A stretch of 56,856 bases of DNA from Streptomyces sp. NRRL F-4489 (GCF_001509485.1 NZ_LLZI01000227.1:1-56856); one strand, 5' to 3'. Positions 42,826-55,286 are shown, counted from the stretch's first letter. Notes: a model not told the origin generated them from the sequence alone. Numbers and translations: made by a program.

Positions 42826-44250
42826 ATGTTCGATCCAGACATAGCGCCCAGTGGCACCCTGCTCGGCCTCCTCCAGCGAGGCCGCGGCGACGGGACCCTG
42901 CACGCCCTCGCGGCGCCGCGGGCCGAGGCGCTCGCGGCACTCAACACCAGCGTGCTGCGCGACCCCCGCCGGGACTGGCAGGTGGAGAACCGCTCGCTCT
43001 ATTACGCGCGCCTCTACATGCAGCTCGACGGCGGCCTGGAGGAGATCGAACGCCACCTCTTCCACCCCGACGACCTCACCGACACCGGTGAGGAGCGCAC
43101 CGGCCTCGCCCTCTCCGTCCTCGGCCACCTCGCCGCGTACGGCAGGGACGCCGCCCGCCTGCTGCTGCGCAGCTACGCCGCGGCCGGCGGCAACTGGCGC
43201 TGGGCCCTGGACGAGCTCGCGCTGCGGGACGACGACGCCGGCCTGATGAGCCTGGCGCCCGCCGTCCTGGCCCGCTTCCCCCGGACCCCGCGCGGCGAGG
43301 CCGAGCTGGCCGCCGCCGTCCGCGACGCCTTCGAGCCCCGGCCCTGGCGGCTGTGGGCCGAGGACCCCCGCTACGCCGCCCGGCTGGCCGCGGCCGGCGA
43401 GCAGGGCTCGTTCGACCGCTGGCAGCGCCAGCTCCGGCCGCGCGGGCCGCGCCCCGGCTGGAGCGTGGCGGAGGTGCTGGAGTGGGCCGAGCGGGAGAGC
43501 GAGGCGCGCCCCGGGGAGCACCGCTACCTCGCCGCCGCGCGCTGCCTGAGCGCCGTCGCCGGGCCCGAGGACCGCGCCGAGCTGCTGCGGGCCGGCCGCG
43601 GCGGACCGGACGCGGCGCGCGCCGCCGTCCTGCACCACCTCGCCGAACGCGGCGACCCCGCCGCGCTCGACCTCATCGAGGCCGCCGCCACCGACCCGCT
43701 CTCCTCCGAGGCCCTGACCGCCGCCGCGCTCGCCTCGTACGAGCGGATGCGCAGCGTGGCCGCCGTGGAGCGGGCCCGGATGTGGGCCGCGCGCGGTGAC
43801 CGGCTGGGCGCCTCCGCCGCCGCGATGCTCGCCCGCCGCGGCGCCGCCCGCGACGCCGACCTGGTGCTGGCCGCGCTGCGCCGCACCGTCCGGGAGGAGG
43901 GGCCGGACGCCGCCGGGCTGTGGGCGCTGGCCGACGGCGCCGGGCGCCTGGGCATCGCCTGCGCCGCCCCCGTCCTCCGCCACATCTACCGCGAGACCGC
44001 CTCCTCGCAGCTGCGCGGCCGGGCCGCCGCCGCGCTGGCCGCCACCGACCCCGGCTTCGCGGCCGGCTTCGCCGTCGAGTGCCTGTGGGACTGCGAGGAG
44101 ACCACCCGGGAACTGGCCGCCCGGCACGCCGCCACCGGTGACGACCGGGTCGTCGAGCAGCTCCGCCGGCTCGCCGCCGACCCGGCCGAGGAGGCCGAGG
44201 TGCAGACCGCGGTCCGCGCCCGCTTCCGGCCGGACGCCTCGGCGGCCTAG
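42826..44250 (+). CDS. HEAT-repeat-like conserved Streptomyces protein
   Basis: 474 aa, almost entirely alpha-helical with repeated A-A-L-A-x-x-D-P and L-A-A-R-H-A type helices in the second half, suggesting HEAT/ARM solenoid. No catalytic motif, signal or membrane segment. The protein starts M-F-D-P-D-I-A-P-S-G-T-L-L-G-L-L-Q-R-G-R-G-D-G-T, a conserved-looking N-terminus. ATG at 42826 has only a weak ribosome binding site; an earlier in-frame start at 42769 is possible. Function unknown; a scaffold for the neighbouring phosphatase is only a guess. Confidence 0.75.
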   Translation: MFDPDIAPSGTLLGLLQRGRGDGTLHALAAPRAEALAALNTSVLRDPRRDWQVENRSLYYARLYMQLDGGLEEIERHLFHPDDLTDTGEERTGLALSVLGHLAAYGRDAARLLLRSYAAAGGNWRWALDELALRDDDAGLMSLAPAVLARFPRTPRGEAELAAAVRDAFEPRPWRLWAEDPRYAARLAAAGEQGSFDRWQRQLRPRGPRPGWSVAEVLEWAERESEARPGEHRYLAAARCLSAVAGPEDRAELLRAGRGGPDAARAAVLHHLAERGDPAALDLIEAAATDPLSSEALTAAALASYERMRSVAAVERARMWAARGDRLGASAAAMLARRGAARDADLVLAALRRTVREEGPDAAGLWALADGAGRLGIACAAPVLRHIYRETASSQLRGRAAAALAATDPGFAAGFAVECLWDCEETTRELAARHAATGDDRVVEQLRRLAADPAEEAEVQTAVRARFRPDASAA

Positions 44251-44269
44251 CTGCGGGACCGGCCGGGTG

Positions 44270-44294
44270 GGCGAACGCTCATGGGACGTTCGCC
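44270..44294 (+). terminator. Perfect 8-bp inverted repeat after the HEAT-like gene
   Basis: GGCGAACG (44270-44277), 9-nt loop, CGTTCGCC (44286-44294 region). 20 nt after the stop codon and 55 nt before the glycosyltransferase start. Terminator or attenuator; a divergent-operator role is less likely. Confidence 0.55.
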
Positions 44295-44348
44295 GGGCGG
44301 AAAGATCCCCGTGGTCCGGGCCTCGCACGGTGCGCCGACAACTGCGGT

Positions 44349-45482
44349 ATGCGTGTCGCGCTTGTCACCGAATCCTTCCCGCCCGACGTGAACGGCGTCG
44401 CCCACTGCGCGCTTCAGACCGCCCGGCACCTCGTCCGGCGCGGCCACGAGCCGCTGGTCATCGCCCCGCTGGCGCACACCGGGCCGGCCGCCCCCGGCGC
44501 CGCGTACGACGGGCCCTGCCCGGTGGTGCGGGTGCCCTCGATGCCGCTGCCCGGCTACCCGCAGGTGCGGATCGCGCTCCCGGGGCGGCGGCTGTCCGCG
44601 GCGCTGGACGGGCACCGGCCCGATCTGGTGCACCTGGCGGGACCGTTCGTCCTCGGGGCGCGGGGGATGGCGGCCGCGGCCCGGCGCGGGGTTCCGGCGG
44701 TCGCGGTGTACCAGACCGATATGGCGCGGTACGCGCGGACGTATCTGGGGCGCGGCGGGGCGGCGGCCTGGCGGCGGATCCGGGCGGTGCACGCCGCCGC
44801 CGACCTCACCCTGGCCCCGTCCGGCGCGGCGCTGCTGGACCTGGCCGAGCACGGGGTGCCCCGGGTGCGGCTGTGGCCGCGCGGCGTCGACTCCGCGCGC
44901 TTCCACCCGGGGCGGCGGGACGCGGTGCTGCGCAGTTCGCTGCTGGCGGGGCGGGAGCTGCTGGTGGGGTACGTGGGGCGGCTGGCGCCGGAGAAGGACG
45001 TCCGGCTGCTCGCCGCGACCACCCGGCTGCCGGGCGTGCGCACGGTGGTCATCGGGGACGGGCCCAGCGCCGCCGCCCTGCGGGCGCAGCTGCCGGAGGC
45101 GCGGTTCCTGGGTCGCCGCACCGGCGACGAACTGGCCCGGCTGTACGCCTCGTTGGACGTCTTCGTGCACACCGGGCCGTACGAGACCTTCTGCCAGACC
45201 GTGCAGGAGGCGATGGCGTCCGGGGTCCCGGTGGTGGCGCCGGCCGCCGGCGGGCCGCTGGACCTCGTCGACCACGGGCGGACCGGGCTGCTGGTGCCGC
45301 CCGGCGACGGGGACGCCCTCCGGGACGCGGTGCGGGTCCTGGCCGGCGGCGCGGAGCTGCGGGCGCGGTACGGCGCGGCCGGCCGGCGGGCGGTCGCGGC
45401 CCGCACCTGGGAGGCGGTCGGCGACGAGCTGCTGGGCCACTACGCGGACGTGCTGGCCGACCGCGCCGCACTGGCCGCCTGA
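44349..45482 (+). CDS. GT-B glycosyltransferase family 4, probable mannosyltransferase
   Basis: 377 aa. T-E-S-F-P-P-D-V-N-G-V-A (acceptor side), V-G-Y-V-G-R-L-A-P-E-K-D (donor domain start) and E-T-F-C-Q-T-V-Q-E-A-M-A-S-G (E-x7-E GT4 signature) are all intact. The pattern resembles GDP-mannose-dependent mannosyltransferases that build lipomannan or PIMs (MgtA/PimB class). No transmembrane segment. Acceptor unknown; no other envelope glycan genes nearby. ATG at 44349. Confidence 0.88.
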   Translation: MRVALVTESFPPDVNGVAHCALQTARHLVRRGHEPLVIAPLAHTGPAAPGAAYDGPCPVVRVPSMPLPGYPQVRIALPGRRLSAALDGHRPDLVHLAGPFVLGARGMAAAARRGVPAVAVYQTDMARYARTYLGRGGAAAWRRIRAVHAAADLTLAPSGAALLDLAEHGVPRVRLWPRGVDSARFHPGRRDAVLRSSLLAGRELLVGYVGRLAPEKDVRLLAATTRLPGVRTVVIGDGPSAAALRAQLPEARFLGRRTGDELARLYASLDVFVHTGPYETFCQTVQEAMASGVPVVAPAAGGPLDLVDHGRTGLLVPPGDGDALRDAVRVLAGGAELRARYGAAGRRAVAARTWEAVGDELLGHYADVLADRAALAA

Positions 45483-45540
45483 CCGCCCGCCCGGCCCGCG
45501 CCCCCCGGTGTGAAGCGGGCCGCGCTGCGACAATGGCGGG

Positions 45541-49167
<3,627 letters not shown>

Positions 49168-49208
49168 CAGGCGCCCGGCCGGGGGTGCCGCGGGGCCCGG
49201 CCGGACCG

Positions 49209-50114
49209 TTACCGCATCCGGACGAACCGCACCGGTGTCCCCGGGACCGCCTGGGCCGCCGCGGCCAGATAGCGCTCGGGGACGACCCCGGCCACCGGGT
49301 AGCCGCCGGTGGTCGGGTGGTCGTGGAGGAAGAGCACCGGCAGGCCGTTCGGGGGTACCTGGAGGGCACCCAACGGCATGCCCTCGCTGGGGAGTTCGCC
49401 GTCCCGGGCGCGCTCCAGGGGCGGTCCCTCGGTGCGCAGCCCGATCCGGTTGGCGGCCGGGGAGACCCGGAACACGGCGGTGGCCAGGGTGCGCAGCCCG
49501 GCGGCGGTGAACCAGTCGTCGCGCGGGCCGGGCCGGAACGGCAGCACCAGCTCGGCCGCGAACCCGGCGTGCGGCACCGCGTCGGCCGCCGCCGGCGGCC
49601 CGTACGGGCGCCCCAGCGGGAGCACCGCGCCGTCCGCGAGCGGGTCCGGGCCGAGGCCGGAGAGCAGGTCGGTGGCGCGGCTGCCGAGCACCGGCTCGGC
49701 GTCGATCCCGCCGGCGACGGCCACGTAGGAGCGCAGTCCGTGGGTGGCCGGGCCGACGTCCAGGACGGCGCCGGCCGGGACGCGGACCGGCGCGCCCCAG
49801 GGGGCCGGGCGGCCGTCGACGGCCACCGGGCAGGCGGCGCCGGTGACCGCGGCCGTGGCGGCGGTGCGCAGCCGGACGGCGCAGCCGGTGAGGGTGGTCT
49901 CCAGGGTGGCGGCCGGGGCGGGGTTGCCCACCAGGCGGTTGGCGAGCCGGTGCGCGGGCTCGTCCAGCGCGCCGGAGCGCGGTACGCCCAGGTGCGCGTG
50001 GCCGGGCCGGCCGAGGTCCTGGACGGTGGTCAGCACACCGGCGCGGACCACCACGAGGGCGCGGTCGGCCGGCGCGTGGTCTCCTCCGTCGCGCGGCCGG
50101 GCACGGTCGGTCAT
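49209..50114 (-). CDS. pxpC: 5-oxoprolinase subunit PxpC (biotin-dependent carboxyltransferase family)
   Basis: 301 aa. T-V-Q-D-L-G-R-P-G, G-V-P-R-S-G-A-L-D, G-L-R-S-Y-V-A-V-A-G-G-I and F-L-H-D-H-P-T-T-G-G-Y-P-V-A are the KipA/PxpC signatures. With PxpA and PxpB it forms the prokaryotic ATP-dependent 5-oxoprolinase. ATG at 50112-50114 overlaps the pxpB stop by 4 nt (ATGA). Last gene of the pxpABC operon. Confidence 0.92.
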   Translation of the reverse strand: MTDRARPRDGGDHAPADRALVVVRAGVLTTVQDLGRPGHAHLGVPRSGALDEPAHRLANRLVGNPAPAATLETTLTGCAVRLRTAATAAVTGAACPVAVDGRPAPWGAPVRVPAGAVLDVGPATHGLRSYVAVAGGIDAEPVLGSRATDLLSGLGPDPLADGAVLPLGRPYGPPAAADAVPHAGFAAELVLPFRPGPRDDWFTAAGLRTLATAVFRVSPAANRIGLRTEGPPLERARDGELPSEGMPLGALQVPPNGLPVLFLHDHPTTGGYPVAGVVPERYLAAAAQAVPGTPVRFVRMR

Positions 50115-50812
50115 CGGGTGGTCTCCTCGGCGGCGCGGCCGGTGCGCGGGGCCGGTACGGGGGCGGTGACGGGCACGAAGCGGACGGGGGTGCCGGGGGC
50201 GAGGAGCGCGGCCGGTTCGCGCCGCGGGTCCCACAGGACCGCGTCGGTGCGGCCGATCAGCTGCCAGCCGCCGGGGGAGGAGCGCGGATAGACCCCGGTG
50301 TACGGGCCGGCCAGGCCGACCGAGCCCACCGGGACGCGGGTGCGCGGGGTCGCCCGGCGCGGTACGTGCAGCCGCACCGGAAGCCCGGTCAGATAGCCGA
50401 AGCCGGGCGCGAACCCGCAGAACGCGACCCGGAACGCCGTACCGGAGTGCAGCCGGACCACGTCCTCCGGGGTGACGCCCCACAGCGCGGCGACGTCGGC
50501 GAGGTCGGGGCCGTCGTAGCGCACCGGGATCTCGACGGGCGGCCGGTCGCCGGCGGCCGGCGGCGGTACGCGCCAGCCGGGCAGCTGTGCGGCGAGCGCG
50601 CCCGGATCGGCCAGCCCGTCGAGGAAGACCGTCCGGGCGGCCGGCACGATCTCCCGGACCCCGGGCAGGGTGCCGTCGGCGGCGCGGCGCAGCAGCTCGG
50701 CGTGGAGCGCCTCGGCGTCCCCGGCGCGGTCCAGCTCGATCAGCAGGCCGTGCTCGCCGACCGGCAGCGCCCGCAGGGGCAGCGGCCGGGCCGGCTCCGA
50801 CCCGGACGTCAT
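50111..50812 (-). CDS. pxpB: 5-oxoprolinase subunit PxpB (KipI family)
   Basis: 233 aa. F-C-G-F-A-P-G-F-G-Y-L-T-G-L-P, V-P-V-G-S-V-G-L-A-G-P-Y-T-G-V-Y-P and S-P-G-G-W-Q-L-I-G-R-T are the KipI/PxpB signature blocks. Partner of PxpC; the pair resembles an acyl-carboxylate-activating unit. Overlaps pxpA and pxpC by 4 nt on each side, so all three are translationally coupled. Confidence 0.92.
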   Translation of the reverse strand: MTSGSEPARPLPLRALPVGEHGLLIELDRAGDAEALHAELLRRAADGTLPGVREIVPAARTVFLDGLADPGALAAQLPGWRVPPPAAGDRPPVEIPVRYDGPDLADVAALWGVTPEDVVRLHSGTAFRVAFCGFAPGFGYLTGLPVRLHVPRRATPRTRVPVGSVGLAGPYTGVYPRSSPGGWQLIGRTDAVLWDPRREPAALLAPGTPVRFVPVTAPVPAPRTGRAAEETTR

Positions 50813-51585
50813 ACGAAGCTCCGTACGCGGACGCCCGCCGCGGCCAGTTCGGACCGCACCCGGCGGGCCAGTTCGGCGGCGCCGGGGGTGTCGCCGTGCA
50901 GGCACAGGGAGCGCGCGGCGACCGCGATCCGGGTGCCGTCGCGGGAGGTGACCGCGCCGTCCCGGGCCAGCCCCACGGCCCGCTTGACCACCGCGTCCGG
51001 GTCGTGCACGACCGCGCCGGCCTCGCGGCGCGGGACGAGGGTGCCCTCGGCGGTGTAGGCGCGGTCGGCGAACGCCTCGCCGACGACCGGGAGTCCGGCC
51101 TCGGTGGCGGCGGCGTGCAACTGGGAGCCGGGCAGCCCGAGGACCGTGAGGCTCCCGCCCGCCGCGCGGATCCCGGCGGCCACCGCGGCGGCCTGCTCCG
51201 CGTCGTGCACACAGCGGTTGTAGAGCGCGCCGTGCGGTTTGACGTAGCCGACCCGGGCGCCGGCGGCCCGCGCGAAGACCTCCAGGGCGCCGATCTGGTA
51301 GGTGATCTCGTCGGCCAGCTCCCCGGGCGGGACGTCCATCGCGCGGCGGCCGAAGCCGGCCAGGTCGCGGTAGGAGACCTGGGCGCCGATCACCACCCCG
51401 CGCGCGGCGGCCAGTTCGCAGACCCGGCGCATGGTGGACGGGTCGCCGGCGTGGAAGCCGCAGGCGACGTTGGCGCTGGTGACGACGGAGAGCAGGGCCT
51501 CGTCGTCGGTGAGGTGCCAGCGGCCGAAGCCTTCCCCGAGGTCGGCGTTGAGGTCGATGACGGGCGGGGCGGCCGGTGCGGTCAT
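50809..51585 (-). CDS. pxpA: 5-oxoprolinase subunit PxpA (LamB/YcsF family)
   Basis: 258 aa. D-L-N-A-D-L-G-E-G-F-G opening, N-V-A-C-G-F-H-A-G-D-P and V-K-P-H-G-A-L-Y-N are the LamB/YcsF signature. ATG at 51583-51585 is chosen over the ATG at 51591, because GGAAGGG sits 6 nt before the first. First gene of the operon; promoter and GntR-type operator at 51679-51707. Catalytic subunit of the prokaryotic oxoprolinase by analogy with Bacillus PxpABC. Confidence 0.92.
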   Translation of the reverse strand: MTAPAAPPVIDLNADLGEGFGRWHLTDDEALLSVVTSANVACGFHAGDPSTMRRVCELAAARGVVIGAQVSYRDLAGFGRRAMDVPPGELADEITYQIGALEVFARAAGARVGYVKPHGALYNRCVHDAEQAAAVAAGIRAAGGSLTVLGLPGSQLHAAATEAGLPVVGEAFADRAYTAEGTLVPRREAGAVVHDPDAVVKRAVGLARDGAVTSRDGTRIAVAARSLCLHGDTPGAAELARRVRSELAAAGVRVRSFV

Positions 51586-51678
51586 GGACATCCCTTCCGG
51601 GTGCGCGGGGGAGGGGGGCCGGTGCCCGGCGGTGCGGGCGGGCGGCGTGCGGCCGGCCGGTGCCGGCCACCGGAGCGC

Positions 51679-51707
51679 AACGTACAGATTGTTGAACGAT
51701 CCCACAA
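51679..51707 (-). promoter_or_regulatory. pxpABC promoter with GntR-type operator in the spacer
   Basis: On the minus strand: -35 TTGTGG (51702-51707), 17-bp spacer, -10 TACGTT (51679-51684). The spacer carries the 16-bp site GGATCGTTCAACAATC (51687-51702), an imperfect palindrome ATCGTT-C-AACAAT. The identical 16-mer occurs at the DUF969 promoter. Predicted leader about 87 nt. Confidence 0.75.
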
Positions 51708-51809
51708 GAGGTGTGTTGTCCTGTCCCGCCATCTGGGATTGACTTCGCTGGCACAAGCAGCCGGACGGGCCCGCCCTGGCCCGTCCCTACGGAACGGAGC
51801 GCACCGCGC

Positions 51810-52565
51810 ATGGCCGGCGGAGTGACCAAGAACGACGTGCGGCGCCTCGCCGAGGTCGCCGGACTGGAACGGGACCGCGCCCTGCTCGACCGCGCCGGCA
51901 CCGCCGAGCGGGTCGCCGACATCCTGCGCGACCGGATCACCGAGGGCTACTTCCCGCCCGGCGCGCGGCTGTCGGAGCAGAGCATCGGCGGCGCGCTGGG
52001 CGTCTCCCGCAACACCCTGCGCGAGTCGTTCCGGCTGCTCACCCACGAGCGGCTGCTGGAGCACCGGCTCAACCGCGGGGTGTTCGTCCGGGTGGTGACG
52101 GTCGAGGACCTCGATGACATCTTCCGGGTGCGGACGCTGGTGGAGTGCGCGGCGGTGCGCGGGCTGGGCCAGGGGCCGTACGGCCCGGCGGCGGCCGCGG
52201 CGGTGCGGGCGATCGAGGCGGCGGTGCGGGCCGGTGAGGCGGCCGCCGCGGACCGCGCCTGGGACGAGCTGTCGACCGCCAACCTCCGCTTCCACCAGGC
52301 CGTCGTCGCGCTGGCCGGCAGCCCGCGCACCGACGAGCTGATGCGCGGGGTGCTGGCCGAACTCCGCCTGGTCTTCCACGTGATGGACGATCCGCAGCGC
52401 TTCCACTCGCCCTACCTCGTCCGCAACCGGCAGATCGCGGAGACGCTGCTGGCCGGCGACGCGGCCACCGCCGAGCGGCTGCTCCGGGCCTATCTGGAGG
52501 ACTCGCGCGGCCAGCTGTCCGCCGCCTACGCCCAGCGCATCGCCGAGGGCGTCGCGGAGCGCTAG
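51810..52565 (+). CDS. GntR-family (FCD domain) transcriptional regulator, probable repressor of the pyroglutamate genes
   Basis: 251 aa. Winged helix-turn-helix about residues 30-95 (I-T-E-G-Y-F-P-P-G-A-R-L-S-E, G-V-S-R-N-T-L-R-E-S-F-R-L-L) followed by an all-helical FCD effector domain with F-H-Q-A-V-V and R-Q-I-A-E-T-L-L. FCD regulators usually bind small carboxylates, so 5-oxoproline or glutamate is a reasonable guess. Divergent from pxpA and directly upstream of DUF969, and identical operator-like sites flank it. ATG at 51810. Confidence 0.88.
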   Translation: MAGGVTKNDVRRLAEVAGLERDRALLDRAGTAERVADILRDRITEGYFPPGARLSEQSIGGALGVSRNTLRESFRLLTHERLLEHRLNRGVFVRVVTVEDLDDIFRVRTLVECAAVRGLGQGPYGPAAAAAVRAIEAAVRAGEAAAADRAWDELSTANLRFHQAVVALAGSPRTDELMRGVLAELRLVFHVMDDPQRFHSPYLVRNRQIAETLLAGDAATAERLLRAYLEDSRGQLSAAYAQRIAEGVAER

Positions 52566-52600
52566 GGCCGATCGGCCCCTATTTCCCCGACCTCAACCCC

Positions 52601-52630
52601 TTGTCGGATCGTTCAACAATCACATAGCCT
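52601..52630 (+). promoter_or_regulatory. DUF969-DUF979-pcp promoter with the same operator in the spacer
   Basis: -35 TTGTCG (52601-52606), 18-bp spacer, -10 TAGCCT (52625-52630). The 16-mer GGATCGTTCAACAATC lies at 52606-52621, in the same orientation relative to transcription and the same place as in the pxpA promoter. Preceding CTTGT is also shared. Leader about 93 nt. Confidence 0.75.
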
Positions 52631-52729
52631 CCGCAGCAATCTCTTGTCGCTCCCCCGGTACCGCGGCCCAGGTGACCCGTGGCCCGCCCGTATCCGCGGG
52701 GGAACCCGTACGCGGAAGGCGGTCGATCC

Positions 52730-53446
52730 ATGATCGTGCTCCTTGGCGTGCTCGTGGTCGTCCTCGGTTTCGCCACGAAACGCAACCCCCTGCTGGTCGT
52801 CGCGGTGGCCGGCATCACCACCGGCCTCCTCGGCGGACTCTCCCCGGTCAAGGTGCTGGCCGCATTCGGCGAGGGCTTCGCCGGCAGCCGGGGCGTGACC
52901 ATCTTCGCCATCACCCTCCCGGTCATCGGCCTGCTGGAGCGCTACGGCCTCCAGGAGCGGGCCCGCGCCCTGATCGCGCGGTTCGGCAAGCTCACCGCCG
53001 GCCGCTTCCTCGCGCTCTACCTGGGCCTGCGGCAGATCGGCGCGGCGGTCGGGCTGACCAATGTCTTCGGGCACGCGCAGACCGTCCGCCCGCTCGCCGT
53101 CCCGATGGCGGAGGGCGCCGCCGAGCGCCGCCACGGGCCCCTCCCGGACCGGGTCCGCGAGCGGATCCGCTCGTTCGCGGCCGGCGCGGACAACGTCGGC
53201 GTCTTCTTCGGCGAGGACGTCTTCCTCGCCGTCGGCTCGATCCTGCTGATCACCGGCTTCGTCAACACCACCTACGGCACCCACCTCGAACCGCTGCACC
53301 TGGCGCTGTGGTCGATCCCCACCGCGGTGTGCGCCTTCGTCGTCCACGGCTGGCGGCTGCTGCGCCTGGACCGCTACCTGGAGCGCGAACTGCGCGCCGC
53401 CGGCGCCGCGTCCCCGTCCACGACCACCGCGGAGGCGGCCCGATGA
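52730..53446 (+). CDS. DUF969 family membrane protein
   Basis: 238 aa. Opens M-I-V-L-L-G-V-L-V-V-V-L-G-F-A-T-K-R-N-P (first transmembrane helix), with R-Q-I-G-A-A-V-G-L-T-N-V-F-G-H and F-F-G-E-D-V-F-L-A-V-G-S-I-L-L-I-T-G. Several further hydrophobic helices, polytopic inner-membrane protein. The family is nearly always paired with DUF979 and often with pcp; together they are presumed to be a transporter, probably for pyroglutamate or its peptides. ATG at 52730. Stop overlaps the next start (ATGA). Confidence 0.88.
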   Translation: MIVLLGVLVVVLGFATKRNPLLVVAVAGITTGLLGGLSPVKVLAAFGEGFAGSRGVTIFAITLPVIGLLERYGLQERARALIARFGKLTAGRFLALYLGLRQIGAAVGLTNVFGHAQTVRPLAVPMAEGAAERRHGPLPDRVRERIRSFAAGADNVGVFFGEDVFLAVGSILLITGFVNTTYGTHLEPLHLALWSIPTAVCAFVVHGWRLLRLDRYLERELRAAGAASPSTTTAEAAR

Positions 53447-54411
53447 TCAAAGCCGAGTGGTTCTACTGGCTCGTCGGCTTCAGCTTCCTGGTGATGGCCG
53501 CGCAGATGGTCACCGACCGCGGCAACCCCAAGCGCTTCGGCACGGGCGCCTTCTGGGGCCTGATCGGCGCCGGCTTCATCTACAGCAGCTGGGTCGTCAC
53601 CAAGCGCGCGCCGGCCGAACCGCTGGGCGCCGCCGTGCTGATCCTGGCCGTACTGGCCGGTTTCGGCTTCACCGGGCGCGGCACCCCGCGCACCACCACC
53701 CCCGAGGAGCGCGCCGAAAGCGCCGCCCGCCTGGGCAACCGGCTGTTCGTCCCGGCGCTGACCATCCCGGCCGTCGCCATGGTCTGCGCGCTGGGCGTCA
53801 AGCACCTCTCCTTCGGGGGCCGTCCGGTCCTCCAGGAAGGCAGCGAGACCATCCTCGGCCTCGGTATCGGGGCGGTGGTGGCGCTGGCCGTCGCCATGGT
53901 GCTGCTGCGCGAGAAGCGGATCTCGGTGCCGGTGCAGTCCGGCCGCACCATGCTGGAGGCGATGGGCTGGGCGATGCTGCTGCCGCAGATGCTGGCCACC
54001 CTCGGCACCATCTTCCAGGTCTCCGGCGTCGGCGGACAGGTCGGCAAGCTCACCACCGCCCTGCTGCCCAAGGACTCCCTCTACGTCGCGGTGGCCGTCT
54101 ACTGCCTGGGCATGTTCGCCTTCACCCTCGTCATGGGCAACGCCTTCGCCGCCTTCCCGGTGATGACCGCGGCGGTCGGCTGGCCCGTCCTGATCGGCCA
54201 CTTCCACGGCAACCCCGCCGCCGTGCTCGCCCTCGGCATGCTGGCCGGCTTCTGCGGCACCCTCGTGACCCCGATGGCCGCCAACTTCAACATCGTCCCG
54301 GCGGCGCTGCTGGAACTGAAGGACCAGTACGGGCCCATCAAGGCGCAGCTGCCCACGGCCGGGATACTGCTCGGCTGCAACATCGTGCTCATGGCCCTGT
54401 TCGCCTTCTGA
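53443..54411 (+). CDS. DUF979 family membrane protein
   Basis: 322 aa, about nine hydrophobic helices. W-F-Y-W-L-V-G-F-S-F-L-V-M-A, W-G-L-I-G-A-G-F-I-Y, V-M-G-N-A-F-A-A-F-P-V-M-T-A-A and G-T-L-V-T-P-M-A-A-N-F-N-I-V-P-A are the family blocks. Partner of DUF969, start overlapping its stop by 4 nt. Transport function not shown biochemically as far as I know, so treat as inference from the pcp/pxp context. Confidence 0.88.
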   Translation: MIKAEWFYWLVGFSFLVMAAQMVTDRGNPKRFGTGAFWGLIGAGFIYSSWVVTKRAPAEPLGAAVLILAVLAGFGFTGRGTPRTTTPEERAESAARLGNRLFVPALTIPAVAMVCALGVKHLSFGGRPVLQEGSETILGLGIGAVVALAVAMVLLREKRISVPVQSGRTMLEAMGWAMLLPQMLATLGTIFQVSGVGGQVGKLTTALLPKDSLYVAVAVYCLGMFAFTLVMGNAFAAFPVMTAAVGWPVLIGHFHGNPAAVLALGMLAGFCGTLVTPMAANFNIVPAALLELKDQYGPIKAQLPTAGILLGCNIVLMALFAF

Positions 54412-54443
54412 GTCCCCTAGCCCTTCTCACCGAGGGAGACCGG

Positions 54444-55142
54444 ATGACCTCCACCACGACACCCGCCCCGCCGGCCGCGCCCGCGCCGGCCCGCCCCGCC
54501 ACCCGGGTCCTGCTCACCGGCTTCGAGCCCTTCGAGGGCGAGCGCGTCAACCCGTCCTGGGACGCGGTGCGCGCCGCGGCGGCCGAGCCGCTCGACGGGC
54601 TGGAGCTGCACGCCGCCGAACTGCCCTGCGTGTTCGGCGGCGCGCTGACCGCCCTGCGGACCGCCATCGACCGGACGAACCCCGACATCGTGGTGTGTGT
54701 CGGGCAGGCCGGCGGCCGCCCGGACATCACCGTCGAGCGGATCGCCGTCAACGTCGACGACGCCCGCGTCCCCGACAACGCCGGCGCCGAACCGATCGAC
54801 GAGCCGGTCGTCCCGGGCGGCCCCGCCGCCTACTTCTCCACCCTCCCCATCAAGGCGTGCGTGGCCGCCGTCCGCGCCGCCGGGCTGCCCGCCTCGGTCT
54901 CCAACACCGCCGGCACCTTCGTCTGCAACCACGTCTTCTACGGGCTCGCGCACCTGATCGCCACCGAACTCCCGCACCTGCGCGGCGGGTTCGTGCACAT
55001 CCCGTACGCCCCCGAGCAGGTCACCGCGCGCGCCCTGCCCTCCCTCCCGGTCGGCGCCGCCGCCACCGCGCTGCGGACCATCGCCGCCACCGCCGCCCGC
55101 ACCCGCACCGACCTGCGGATCGCCGAGGGGGCCACGCACTGA
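54444..55142 (+). CDS. pcp: Pyrrolidone-carboxylate (pyroglutamyl) peptidase I
   Basis: 232 aa cysteine peptidase. L-L-T-G-F-E-P-F opening, V-E-R-I-A-V-N with Glu98, S-N-T-A-G-T-F-V-C-N-H with Cys161 and F-V-H-I-P-Y-A-P-E-Q with His185. The spacings of 63 and 24 residues between the three are the same as in the Bacillus enzyme (Glu81, Cys144, His168). It removes N-terminal pyroglutamate from peptides, making free 5-oxoproline for PxpABC. The N-terminal 20 residues are an Ala/Pro extension. ATG with GAGGGAG upstream. Third gene of the DUF969 operon. Confidence 0.95.
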   Translation: MTSTTTPAPPAAPAPARPATRVLLTGFEPFEGERVNPSWDAVRAAAAEPLDGLELHAAELPCVFGGALTALRTAIDRTNPDIVVCVGQAGGRPDITVERIAVNVDDARVPDNAGAEPIDEPVVPGGPAAYFSTLPIKACVAAVRAAGLPASVSNTAGTFVCNHVFYGLAHLIATELPHLRGGFVHIPYAPEQVTARALPSLPVGAAATALRTIAATAARTRTDLRIAEGATH

Positions 55143-55286
55143 CCCGCCGGACCGGCCGGTAAAATGATCAGCCGGCCGGGCCGCGGGTCCGGCCACCGGC
55201 CCGTCAAGGGATCCGGTCGCGGTCCACCCATGGCGGGATCCGCGCCGTTTCGTCCGTTGTCAGTGCCAGCGCCTACTCTGTGCGAC

